NCBI GenBank assembly: GCA_903916735.1
Contig: CAIWXX010000008.1
Coordinates: 62,001-126,000 of the forward strand
Direction: 5' to 3'
Source: an uncultured Acidobacteriota bacterium
GTDB lineage: Bacteria; Acidobacteriota; CAIWXX01
DNA: 64,000 bases
Under the pieces are notes generated by a model. It ran no database searches, was not told where the DNA came from, and worked only from the letters and a program-made list of their open reading frames with translations. Positions 26,822-34,737 of this stretch are shown in pieces. Numbering within the stretch: position 1 is the first letter of the stretch; each line of letters opens with the position of its first letter. Position numbers and translations under genes: made by a program.

Positions 26822-28162
26822 ATGGCCGGCGGCTTTCATAATAAAAATCTCTTTCCTCTTCTGTCTGAAGAGGGTCACCGGCTGCTGCAGTGGCTGCATG
26901 AACACAAATACGCGCCGCACTATACGCACCCAGGCTGTGATCGGTTGACAGCGGAAGGGCTTGAAAAGGTCCGGGCTTTTGAAGCCGAATTGGATTCACC
27001 TCAGCAGAGCAGGCGAAATGGTGAAATGCCGGACTGGCTGAAGGAGCATGTCGAGACCTGTTACCGCGATGTCCCGTTTTATCGACGCTCCGGATCAGCG
27101 CCATCGAATTTTACATCAATCCCGACCACCAATCGGCGTGATCTCAGTCGGGAGCCATGGGCCTTCGTACCCGACTCGCAGCCTCTAAACGATCTCGTCA
27201 TCTATCAGACATCCGGCACGACCGGGCATCCACTGGATGTCCTCACCCACCCGACTCCTCTCGCCATGTATCTTCCTCTCCTGCGCACAGCATTGGCGAT
27301 GCATGGTGTGAAACTGGAAGGCCACTGCGGGCGCGTCTCAATCATTCTCGTGTGTTTTCAAAAAAGCACATACACATATGCTTCGATTTCGCCGGTACTC
27401 AACCAGGCCGGTCTCGTCAAGATCAACCTCAACCCGGCCGATTGGCGCGACATCAGTCATATGGCCAAATTTCTCGATGCATGCGATCCGGAAATCTACA
27501 CTGGGGATCCTATCTCATTCGCTGAATTGTCGCGCCTGCCACTGCAAACGCGCCCAAAGGCCATCGTCTCGACCGCGATGACACTTCTTCCGGGGCGGCG
27601 ACACCGTCTTGAACAGCATTTTGGATGTCCAGTCATTGACATCTATTCGATGAACGAGACGGGCCCGATTGCCGTGTGGCTCAGAGAAGCGCATGTCGTG
27701 CTACAGAAACGCTTATATATAGAGGTGCTCGATAGAGACGGTTTCTCATGCCCATCGGGTGTCCACGGAGAAGTCACTGTCACTGGCGGGTTCAACCCCT
27801 TTTTGCCGCTCCTGAAATATCGAACAGGTGATTGGGCACGTCTGGCTTTTCATGGAACTCAGGTGCTGCTGGAAGGCCTGGAAGGACGACCTCCGGTCAT
27901 CTTCCGAGGGCGGCGAGGCCAGCCCATCAATAACATCGACGTATCAACCGTATTGAAACCACTGCTCCTAGTCCAATATTCGCTGCATCAAAATAGAGAC
28001 GATTCACTGCATCTGCGAGTACATGGGAGGATTCAGGATCAGAATCGCCTCCGGGATATTATTATTTCACTCTTCGGTGAAGGGCAGAGATTATTCGTTG
28101 AAGAAGTCGATTCCTTACCGGCCGCCGGGAAGATTCTCCAATATTCGCGGGATGATGAATAG
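26822..28162 (+). CDS. PaaK-like adenylate-forming enzyme, second copy
   Basis: 446 residues, paralogue of 23839-25185. It keeps the motifs QTSGTTGHP near 128-136, YSMNETG near 276-282, YRTGDWA near 335-341, and a C-terminal lysine in AAGKILQY near 437. Long stretches are identical between the copies (for example LVKINLNPADWR and PEIYTGDPISF), so the active sites are probably similar. Differences around the segment after YSMNE (AVRDG versus AVWLRE) could alter substrate choice. It is followed after 9 bases by pnuC. The substrate is unknown; the name PaaK-like reflects fold only. Confidence 0.85.
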   Translation: MAGGFHNKNLFPLLSEEGHRLLQWLHEHKYAPHYTHPGCDRLTAEGLEKVRAFEAELDSPQQSRRNGEMPDWLKEHVETCYRDVPFYRRSGSAPSNFTSIPTTNRRDLSREPWAFVPDSQPLNDLVIYQTSGTTGHPLDVLTHPTPLAMYLPLLRTALAMHGVKLEGHCGRVSIILVCFQKSTYTYASISPVLNQAGLVKINLNPADWRDISHMAKFLDACDPEIYTGDPISFAELSRLPLQTRPKAIVSTAMTLLPGRRHRLEQHFGCPVIDIYSMNETGPIAVWLREAHVVLQKRLYIEVLDRDGFSCPSGVHGEVTVTGGFNPFLPLLKYRTGDWARLAFHGTQVLLEGLEGRPPVIFRGRRGQPINNIDVSTVLKPLLLVQYSLHQNRDDSLHLRVHGRIQDQNRLRDIIISLFGEGQRLFVEEVDSLPAAGKILQYSRDDE

Positions 28163-28171
28163 GGCCACTGT

Positions 28172-28762
28172 ATGATGTTTGATATTTCGCCAATGAAATG
28201 GCTGGAAATCATTGCCGTCATTCTCGCCATCCTCTGCGTCTGGCAGACAGTGAAGGAGAACATCTGGTGTTGGATCACCGGCAGCGTGAGCAACCTCCTT
28301 TTCTGTTATGCCTTTTTCACAGCCAGGCTGTATTCAGATATGGCTCTTCAACTCGTCTATGTTCTGCTCAATGCCTATGGCTGGTACCAATGGCTCCATG
28401 GCGGAAAGCGGCAGTCGTCTCTCTCCGTGACCATGACAACAATTCGAACGTGGATTGTCTTGGCGCTTGTCGCGTTAATTTTAACATCGGCACTGGGCCA
28501 ATGGCTGTCATTGCACACCAATACGGACGTGCCCTACTGGGATGCAACGACGACTGTCATGAGCCTGGTTGCTCAATTTATGCTGGCCAAGAAATTGATC
28601 GAGAACTGGTGGATATGGATCAGTGTCAACGTCATGTACATCGGCATTTATTACTATAAGATGCTGTATCTCACGAGTGGGCTGCAGATCATCTTCATCG
28701 CTCTTTCGATCATGGGGTATCTGGAATGGAAAAAATCACTGCGCGCGGCCGAAGAGGCATAA
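28172..28762 (+). CDS. pnuC: Nicotinamide riboside transporter PnuC
   Basis: 196 residues with about seven transmembrane helices. It takes up nicotinamide riboside by facilitated diffusion, trapped by later phosphorylation. Typical features are WCWITGSVSNLLF near 31 and NAYGWYQW near 67, the latter corresponding to the substrate-pore motif, and a C-terminal aromatic segment. It lies 9 bases after the second PaaK-like gene and its end overlaps nadR by 37 bases, pairing importer with kinase/adenylyltransferase. Confidence 0.93.
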   Translation: MMFDISPMKWLEIIAVILAILCVWQTVKENIWCWITGSVSNLLFCYAFFTARLYSDMALQLVYVLLNAYGWYQWLHGGKRQSSLSVTMTTIRTWIVLALVALILTSALGQWLSLHTNTDVPYWDATTTVMSLVAQFMLAKKLIENWWIWISVNVMYIGIYYYKMLYLTSGLQIIFIALSIMGYLEWKKSLRAAEEA

Positions 28763-29751
28763 TCATCGGCAAGTTCATGCCGCCGCACAATGGACATAGG
28801 CATCTGATCCAATTCGCACAGAGCCACATCGATCATCTGACAGTCATCATTTTCACGAAATCTCAGGAACCGATTCCTGGCCATCTGCGTGTTCAATGGA
28901 TGCGGGAGATCTTCCCGAACATTGAGCTCATCCACGTGACGGATGAGCATCCAGTGGATTTTCGAGACTCAACCATCTGGAGCCTCTGGATTGATTCGAT
29001 CCGCAGGGTTTGTCCGCAGACTCCTGATATCGTCTTCTCATCTGAAGACTACGGCGACGAGCTAGCTGCGCGGCTCGGAGCTCGGCATATCCTCGTTGAT
29101 AAGGCTCGATCGAGTGTCCCCGTATCGAGCAGCTTGATTCGTAACCATCCATTCGATTACTGGCATTTCCTGCCCTCCTGCGTACGACCGTATTTTCTCA
29201 AGAGGGTATGTCTTCTCGGCGCCGAATCCACCGGCAAAACAACGCTGGCGCAGGCCTTGGCGAAGCACTTTTCAACGGTATGGGTGCCCGAGTATGCCCG
29301 TGAATACCTGGAAAGCAAAAAGGGCTTTTGCGAGCTGATGGATATTATCCCGATTGCTGAGGGGCAGGTGGCTTTGGAAGACTCACTCGCTCAGCACGCA
29401 AATCGCCTGCTGATTTGCGACACGAACCTCATTGCGACAATGGTGTGGAGTGAACACTATTTCAGCTTCTGCCCGGCGGAAATTCTCGATATGGTCAATG
29501 AACGAAAATATGATTTCTATTTGGTGCCGGATATTGATCTTCCATGGATCGATGATGGATTGCGCGACTCACCAGGGCATCGTGATTGGTTTCATAACCG
29601 ATTCTTGAGCGAAGTACAGCATCGGGAGGTTCCTTACGCCATCCTTTCGGGTGCCTTCCAAAAACGATTGGATACGGCCATACAGACAATTAATGCTATT
29701 CTCAAAGTGAACCCTCAATCATCTGCCATGGCGAACGCCGCAGAGTTCTGA
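28726..29751 (+). CDS. nadR: NadR-type NMN adenylyltransferase / ribosylnicotinamide kinase
   Basis: 341 residues. The N-terminal nucleotidyltransferase domain has GKFMPPHNGH at 15-24 and the SSSLIR motif near 145. The C-terminal kinase domain has Walker A GAESTGKTT near 163. Together they phosphorylate imported nicotinamide riboside and adenylate NMN to NAD. The DNA-binding helix-turn-helix found at the N-terminus of enterobacterial NadR is absent, so this form is enzymatic only. The ATG lies within pnuC. It is the last gene of the ten-gene operon. The operon ends without a clear terminator about 90 bases before the cysK remnant. Confidence 0.93.
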   Translation: MEKITARGRRGIIIGKFMPPHNGHRHLIQFAQSHIDHLTVIIFTKSQEPIPGHLRVQWMREIFPNIELIHVTDEHPVDFRDSTIWSLWIDSIRRVCPQTPDIVFSSEDYGDELAARLGARHILVDKARSSVPVSSSLIRNHPFDYWHFLPSCVRPYFLKRVCLLGAESTGKTTLAQALAKHFSTVWVPEYAREYLESKKGFCELMDIIPIAEGQVALEDSLAQHANRLLICDTNLIATMVWSEHYFSFCPAEILDMVNERKYDFYLVPDIDLPWIDDGLRDSPGHRDWFHNRFLSEVQHREVPYAILSGAFQKRLDTAIQTINAILKVNPQSSAMANAAEF

Positions 29752-29842
29752 TGCCGCCCGAGATCCAAAAACATCGTCTCGCGGTATAATCGCCTGGTGC
29801 GGATGAGGAAAGTTTTTCGCCCTCCATATGCGGGAAGGAATC

Positions 29843-30182
29843 ATGACAAGAAGCTCAACCATTCTTTCATCGGCCATTGAAGCCATTGGCAACACTCCGC
29901 TCGTCGAGCTCTCTCGCCTGACAAGCAATTTAGGAGGCAATTGAAACGGTCCGGGCAGTCGCCCGAGAAGAAGGCATCTTTGCCGGCATTTCTTCCGGCG
30001 CGAATGTGGCGGCCGCACTAAAACTATTAAGTGGTGAATACTCGGGCAAGGTTATTGTCACAATTCTCAACGATAGTGGATTGAAATATTTGAGTACGGA
30101 CTTGCGGAAATGGAAAGTTGGCATCGGTCCCTTGTTGTCATCGTCGTCTGAATCAATCGACTCAGTGCAACAGAGACCATAG
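29843..30182 (+). pseudogene. cysK: Cysteine synthase gene with large internal deletion
   Basis: The first 33 codons read as a cysteine synthase N-terminus (AIEAIGNTPLVELSRL) and stop at TGA 29942-29944. The other frame from about 29934 continues as the cysteine synthase C-terminus: [20 protein letters not shown], then [10 protein letters not shown] and [12 protein letters not shown], up to TAG at 30180. About 200 residues between them, including the PLP-binding lysine, are gone. The junction bases GAGGCAAT fit both reading frames with family-like residues (GGN in one, EAIE in the other), which points to deletion between 8-base direct repeats. The promoter-like TATAAT at 29785 and GGAAGGA before the ATG remain. 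The next gene's ribosome-binding site overlaps its last codon. Confidence 0.85.
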
Positions 30183-30192
30183 GAGGTCATCA

Positions 30193-31473
30193 ATGGCTCA
30201 TCAGACTCTGAAATCCGGGTATCACGCACTTATCGACCGGATCAATCAATCTCCACAGGGCGCTCCCCCATCGGACCTTCTCTTTCAAATCCTCAAAGTG
30301 CTTGTCGGCGACAATGAAGCACAGCTCATCGCCCTGTTGCCGATCAGACCGTTCAAGGCCCATCGAGCAGCGACCATTTGGAAAATGGCAGACGCTGATG
30401 CCCAGAAGATTCTCGACGAGTTGGCATCGCGCGCTGTCCTCCTCGATTTCGAACATCATGGAGTCATGCACTACATCCTGCCGCCTCCCATGGCGGGTTT
30501 CTTTGAATTTTCGATGATGCGTGTCAGGAGTGATGTCGACCAGAAGCTCCTCGCCGAGCTTTTGCACCAGTATCTGAACGTAGAAGAGGATTTTATTCGT
30601 GAGCTTTTCGGCAAAGGCGATACACAAATGGGGCGCGTCTTTGTCCAGGAACCGGCCTTGCCGAAAGATGATACCCTGCACGTGCTCGATTACGAACGAG
30701 CCAGTGAGGTCATCAAGAACGCCTCGGACATCGGTATCGGACTCTGCTATTGTCGTCATAAAATGTCCCATCTTGACCGCGCCTGCGATGCGCCGATGGA
30801 CATCTGCATGACCTTCAATTCAGCAGCATCATCCCTTAACCGCCACGGGATCACACGCCACGTGGAAATGGCGGAATGTATGGACAAGCTCGATGAGGCC
30901 TATTGCCGCGGTTTAGTGCAATTCGGCGAAAATGCCCAGCGAAAAATCAGCTTCATCTGCAACTGTTGTGGATGTTGCTGTGAAGCTCTCCTTGCTGCCC
31001 GCCGCATCGGGCACCTTCGCCCGGTTCATACAACCAACTACATTCCAGCCGTCAATGCAGAAACATGCACAGGATGTGGAACATGCATCAATTCATGCCC
31101 TGTGGAAGCAATGAGCCTGGTATCAGCGAATGACCCACATCACCCCAAGAAAAGAAGGGCCAAACTTGACACTGTCATTTGCCTTGGTTGCGGCGTCTGC
31201 ATCCGCTCTTGCCCAACAACTTCTCTCACCCTACGGCGGCGCGAACAAAGCGTGATCACACCAGTGGATTCAATTCATCGAATCGTCATTATGGCGATTG
31301 AACGAGGGAAACTTCAAAACCTGATTTTTGATAGCCAGGTTTCCTTTGGGCATCGAGCGATGAGGGCGATTCTGGGATCCATCCTGAGGCTCCCACTCAT
31401 CAAGCAGACCCTGGCTCAGAAGCAGATGAATTCGCGGTATATTGAAAAATTACTCGCTTCAAAATCCGTGTAG
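30193..31473 (+). CDS. 4Fe-4S dicluster protein of unknown role
   Basis: 426 residues. The N-terminal 150 residues look like a helical, winged-helix-type region. A cysteine cluster CNCCGCCC near 257 and two classical ferredoxin motifs follow, CTGCGTCINSCP near 293 and CLGCGVCIRSCP near 331, enough for two 4Fe-4S clusters. Another conserved-looking block is CYCRHKMSHLDRAC near 187. This matches a family of uncharacterised ferredoxin-like proteins found in anaerobes, perhaps in electron transfer. No transmembrane helix is evident. The start at 30193 has AGGAGGT 5 bases upstream, overlapping the end of the cysK remnant, so it was probably once co-transcribed with cysK. Confidence 0.85.
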   Translation: MAHQTLKSGYHALIDRINQSPQGAPPSDLLFQILKVLVGDNEAQLIALLPIRPFKAHRAATIWKMADADAQKILDELASRAVLLDFEHHGVMHYILPPPMAGFFEFSMMRVRSDVDQKLLAELLHQYLNVEEDFIRELFGKGDTQMGRVFVQEPALPKDDTLHVLDYERASEVIKNASDIGIGLCYCRHKMSHLDRACDAPMDICMTFNSAASSLNRHGITRHVEMAECMDKLDEAYCRGLVQFGENAQRKISFICNCCGCCCEALLAARRIGHLRPVHTTNYIPAVNAETCTGCGTCINSCPVEAMSLVSANDPHHPKKRRAKLDTVICLGCGVCIRSCPTTSLTLRRREQSVITPVDSIHRIVIMAIERGKLQNLIFDSQVSFGHRAMRAILGSILRLPLIKQTLAQKQMNSRYIEKLLASKSV

Positions 31474-31526
31474 CGAGAGTATTCTTCTTTTCTCTTCAAC
31501 AGAAGAACTGTCACCACCGATGCGGT

Positions 31527-31769
31527 CTATTTAAAAATTTTGGCACTCTTCAAGAGAGCAATTAAGAGAGATGCTCCCAAAATGCGCACAACAAAACTGG
31601 CCACTCGACCGTAGGCCGCGATCCCGATGAAGCCCAACATGAAGAGCCCCAGCCATGATCCGACAATGCCGACGAGAATGTTGGCGATGATACCCATCTG
31701 GCGATTTGTTTTCATGAGGAGACTGGCCAGCCACCCCACAATCCCACCGATGATGATGGAATAAATCAT
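31527..31769 (-). CDS. GlsB/YeaQ/YmgE-family small membrane protein
   Basis: 80 residues, three hydrophobic helices with glycine-rich faces (IIIGGIVGWLASLL, ILVGIVGSWLGLFMLGF). This is the transglycosylase-associated (YeaQ/YmgE/GlsB) family, abundant inner-membrane proteins linked to stress responses; the biochemical role is unknown. It is convergent with the 4Fe-4S gene. The region upstream of its start carries a set of hairpins described separately. Confidence 0.88.
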   Translation of the reverse strand: MIYSIIIGGIVGWLASLLMKTNRQMGIIANILVGIVGSWLGLFMLGFIGIAAYGRVASFVVRILGASLLIALLKSAKIFK

Positions 31770-32175
31770 TTATTTTTCATCCTCTGAATTTTTTTTAACG
31801 ATCCAAGAAGATTTCACCCTCTCGGGAAACATACTAACTGAGAATGTGGTGAGAGGCAACGAAGGGGGGTGTCGGCGCGACCGACAGTGCCACTGACGGG
31901 AATCGCGTCCGATCACCCCCCGCCAGTCAACATCCTCAGCTGACTCCTCTCTCCAAACTCGGTTGATCCGAGTATTAGCCGTATTCTCTTACTGACGCTA
32001 GGATTGGACGGCTTGTCTGAGAGGAGCCAAGGAGCGAGGAGCCGCAAGCGAAGCCCATGTACGTGAGCACCGCAACGACCAAGGCGACGAAGCAGATATG
32101 CCCTTATCGCGGGATCCGGGGGTCGCTTGACGCCATGTGGAGCCGCAGCTAAAGTGAAGCCCCAGGTGGAAAAAC
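31770..32175. other. Intergenic region with structured segment and repeat-like tail
   Basis: 406 bases lie between the divergent GlsB-like and DUF2891 genes. The left half (31864-31973) folds into several hairpins. The right half (about 32010-32130) is a purine-rich sequence whose minus strand reads like intergenic repeat elements dispersed in other genomes; that resemblance is from memory only. No protein-coding frame is convincing. Confidence 0.5.
31864..31973. ncRNA. Candidate structured RNA or leader element
   Basis: GGGGGG (31864-31869) pairs with CCCCCC (31916-31921) and encloses two hairpins: GTCGG/CCGAC (31871-31875 and 31881-31885) and GACG/CGTC (31895-31898 and 31906-31909). Together they form a three-way junction. 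Immediately after come AGTCA/TGACT (31925-31929 and 31941-31945) and ACTCGG/CCGAGT (31957-31962 and 31968-31973). Either strand could be transcribed; on the minus strand it would lie in the leader of the GlsB-like gene. No known riboswitch class was recognised. Confidence 0.4.
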
Positions 32176-33285
32176 ATGAACAGAAATATGATTATTTTTC
32201 TTTGCTGCTTTCTATCAACCTCTTCTATTTTCGCAGCCACGCCGGCGAAGCCGGTCCAATTCGATGAGACCGCTGCAGCGCGATTTGCGGAACTAGCCCT
32301 GAACTGCGTCCAGAAAGAATATCCCAACAAAATAGCGCATGTCTTGAATGGCGATGAAGACGTCAAGCCGCCACGGCAGCTGACTCCCTGCTTCTTCGGT
32401 TGTTTCGACTGGCATTCGGCCGTTCACGGGCACTGGCTCCTCGTGCGACTGGCGCGCACATACCCCGACGCTGCCTTTGCGCCAAAAGCCCGTGAAGCAC
32501 TCGCCCACGACCTGACTCCTGAAAAGGTTGCAGCCGAAGTGGCTTACCTTCAGGGCAAAGGCCGCGATTCATTTGAACGCCCCTATGGTTTTGCGTGGCT
32601 ACTGCAGCTCTGCGCCGAACTTCGGGAGTGGGACGATCCGCAGGCACGCACATGGTCAACAACACTTCAGCCGCTTGAAAAGGAAGTCGTCGTCCTCCTG
32701 AAAAAGTGGCTACCAAAGCTGGCCTATCCCATTCGCGAAGGCGAACACAGCCAGACAGCCTTTGCCTTTGGACTCATCCTCGACTGGGCTCGCAACACCG
32801 GTGACAAAGAAATGGCGTCTCTACTGGAATCGCGCATCCGGGATCTGTATCTCAAGGATCGAGACTGCCCTCTTTCCTATGAACCATCAGGTCAGGATTT
32901 CCTCTCACCATGCATCGCGGAAGCGGATCTCGTACGCCGCATCCTGTCGCCTTCTGAATTCGCGACGTGGCTGACGGCATTTCTCCCCTCAATCCCGACA
33001 GATGGCAGTGCGACGTGGCTGGCGCCCGGTATCGTCACCGATCCGACAGACGGAAAGCTCATGCACCTTGACGGCCTCAATCTCAGCCGCGCCTGGATGC
33101 TTGAAGGAATCGCATCCGGGCTGCCATCCATGGACGTGCGTGTGGCGGCACTGCGAGCGGCAGCATCGACACATCGCGAAGCCGGCCTTCGAGCCGTTAC
33201 AGGGGAGCACTACGAAGGTGGTCACTGGCTCGGGAGCTTTGCCGTCTACCTGGTAACAGAAAGAGGACTCCCGACAAAGAGGTAG
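32176..33285 (+). CDS. Secreted DUF2891 family protein
   Basis: 369 residues. A signal peptide (MNRNMIIFLCCFLSTSSIFA, cleavage near AA-TPAK) precedes a single alpha-helical domain. Blocks typical of DUF2891 are HVLNGDEDVKPPRQLTPCFF near 57-76, GCFDWHSAVHGHW near 77, GEHSQTAFAFG near 189 and GGHWLGSFAVYL near 350. The many conserved His, Glu and Trp residues suggest an alpha/alpha-barrel enzyme, possibly acting on carbohydrate, but no activity is established for the family as far as I know. It is transcribed alone and converges on the M50 protease gene. Confidence 0.85.
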   Translation: MNRNMIIFLCCFLSTSSIFAATPAKPVQFDETAAARFAELALNCVQKEYPNKIAHVLNGDEDVKPPRQLTPCFFGCFDWHSAVHGHWLLVRLARTYPDAAFAPKAREALAHDLTPEKVAAEVAYLQGKGRDSFERPYGFAWLLQLCAELREWDDPQARTWSTTLQPLEKEVVVLLKKWLPKLAYPIREGEHSQTAFAFGLILDWARNTGDKEMASLLESRIRDLYLKDRDCPLSYEPSGQDFLSPCIAEADLVRRILSPSEFATWLTAFLPSIPTDGSATWLAPGIVTDPTDGKLMHLDGLNLSRAWMLEGIASGLPSMDVRVAALRAAASTHREAGLRAVTGEHYEGGHWLGSFAVYLVTERGLPTKR

Positions 33286-33315
33286 CAGACAATCACCTGT
33301 ATTTATGAATGACTA

Positions 33316-34455
33316 TTAAAACTGAGAACTCGCTTCCGCGGCACGGCGCATCTCCTGGTTTTTGACATAGGCAGAGACGAGAATCGCTTCAGCGATGTCA
33401 TCCAGGCTTATGAGGCCCAGGTATTTTTCTCCATCATAGACAGCCGCAATTCGCGTGCCTTTTCCCTGCATCAAACGGCGAACATCATCAAGAGGCATGG
33501 AGCCTTCAGCAGAGAGCACTTCTCTCTCCATGATGCCGGCGACATACACATCCTGTGTTTCCGCTGCAAGCGCTTTCAAAACATCGTTTCGTGTTACGAC
33601 GCCGAGGAGCCGCGTGCCTTGGACGACTGCAAAATCCGGCTGGTAGCTTGTCAGCAAATAATCAACGACTTGACTGACCTGATCGCCCGGCGCCAGAGTC
33701 AAAGCGTATTTGTTATAAACATCTCCGACGCGCAGTGTCGTCAACACCGTGCGCGCCTGCTCTTCAGCGCGCTCGTGTCCGGCCTCCAGGAATATGAACA
33801 GGGCGATGAGAGTTAAGAGGAGATTGCCACTCAGAATTCCGAAAAGCCCCACACCGATGGCGATGAGTTGCCCGAGCGCCGATGCGAATCTAGTCGCCCG
33901 CGGAAATCCGATGAACATGGCCAGAAGCGATCGAAAGACACGTCCCCCATCCAGCGGGAATGCGGGAATCATGTTGAAAATCGCCAGGCTGATGTTGGCG
34001 GCGATGATCCAGAGAAGCAAGGCTTCTCCAGATGGCTTCATCGGCTGTCCATCAACCAGCCCCCTCGCATTGAGACTTCCAATCCATTTCGAGGCGCCTG
34101 TCGAAAGAAGAAGAATTGTGGCGATGATGAGGTTGATAATAGGTCCTGTCACGGCGATCAGGAATTCATGAACAGGCCGTTCCGGATTTTTTTCCAGTTT
34201 TGAGACGCCCCCGATTGGAAGAAGGAGAATTTGCCGGACAGGCAGCCCGAGAATCTTCGCAACAATGCTATGACCGAGCTCATGCAAAACCACGCACGCG
34301 AACAGCAAAAGCATCAAGAGCATGCCGAAAACGGCTCCAGGCGCTCCATACTCTCCTCCCCATTGAAAAGCCCCGAGCGCCAGTATCAGGAGAAATGTAG
34401 CATGAACCTCGATATCGATTCCGAAAATTCGCGCGACCTTCACTGACCACTTCAT
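33316..34455 (-). CDS. Site-2-type M50 membrane metalloprotease with two CBS domains
   Basis: 379 residues. Six or so transmembrane helices hold the zinc site HELGH (in VVLHELGHSIVAK, near 58) and the second metal motif NMIPAFPLDGGR near 178. Two CBS domains form the last 125 residues (VTRNDVLKALA, LGLISLDDIAEA) and usually bind adenine nucleotides to regulate activity. Site-2 proteases cleave transmembrane segments of anti-sigma factors or signal-peptide remnants; the target here is unknown. I start at 34455 because MKWSVKVARIFGI is the typical N-terminus of this subfamily. An ATG 45 bases upstream is also in frame and neither has an ideal ribosome-binding site. Confidence 0.92.
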   Translation of the reverse strand: MKWSVKVARIFGIDIEVHATFLLILALGAFQWGGEYGAPGAVFGMLLMLLLFACVVLHELGHSIVAKILGLPVRQILLLPIGGVSKLEKNPERPVHEFLIAVTGPIINLIIATILLLSTGASKWIGSLNARGLVDGQPMKPSGEALLLWIIAANISLAIFNMIPAFPLDGGRVFRSLLAMFIGFPRATRFASALGQLIAIGVGLFGILSGNLLLTLIALFIFLEAGHERAEEQARTVLTTLRVGDVYNKYALTLAPGDQVSQVVDYLLTSYQPDFAVVQGTRLLGVVTRNDVLKALAAETQDVYVAGIMEREVLSAEGSMPLDDVRRLMQGKGTRIAAVYDGEKYLGLISLDDIAEAILVSAYVKNQEMRRAAEASSQF

Positions 34456-34597
34456 ATTATTAACCGCATTCCCCTTATGATCCTCTCCTCCATTATTCAT
34501 TAAAATCCGGAAATCTCAAAACAGGCTTTCAAGGTAAGCTATCTCAGATTCATCAGAATAACAGGTCGGAAGCCCCGGATGTCAGCCTTAATGAAAT

Positions 34598-34637
34598 TTG
34601 ACATGGTTGGCCATCGAGCTTATACTACACGTGTGGT
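34598..34637 (+). promoter_or_regulatory. Strong promoter with overlapping palindrome
   Basis: A consensus TTGACA (34598-34603), a 17-base spacer and TATACT (34621-34626) form the best sigma-70-type promoter in the window. The near-palindrome TACTACACGTGTGGTA (34622-34637, core ACACGTGT) covers the end of the -10 and the transcription start, as a repressor operator would. The leader of about 105 bases includes a GGCCTT/AAGGCC hairpin near 34687-34703 and AAGGAG before the ATG at 34738. Confidence 0.65.
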
Positions 34638-34737
34638 ATGGGGTGGTTTTTCTAAATGCGCCCCAGCGATTCGTATTTCTTTGACATGGCCTTCCTTCAA
34701 GGCCTCGGCAATCCAATTTTTTCTAAGGAGTTCAATC

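Noticed and set aside
34579-34737. N-terminal extension of the secreted protein gene
   Set aside because: The extension would begin upstream of the promoter, and AAGGAG with a clear signal peptide supports the start at 34738.
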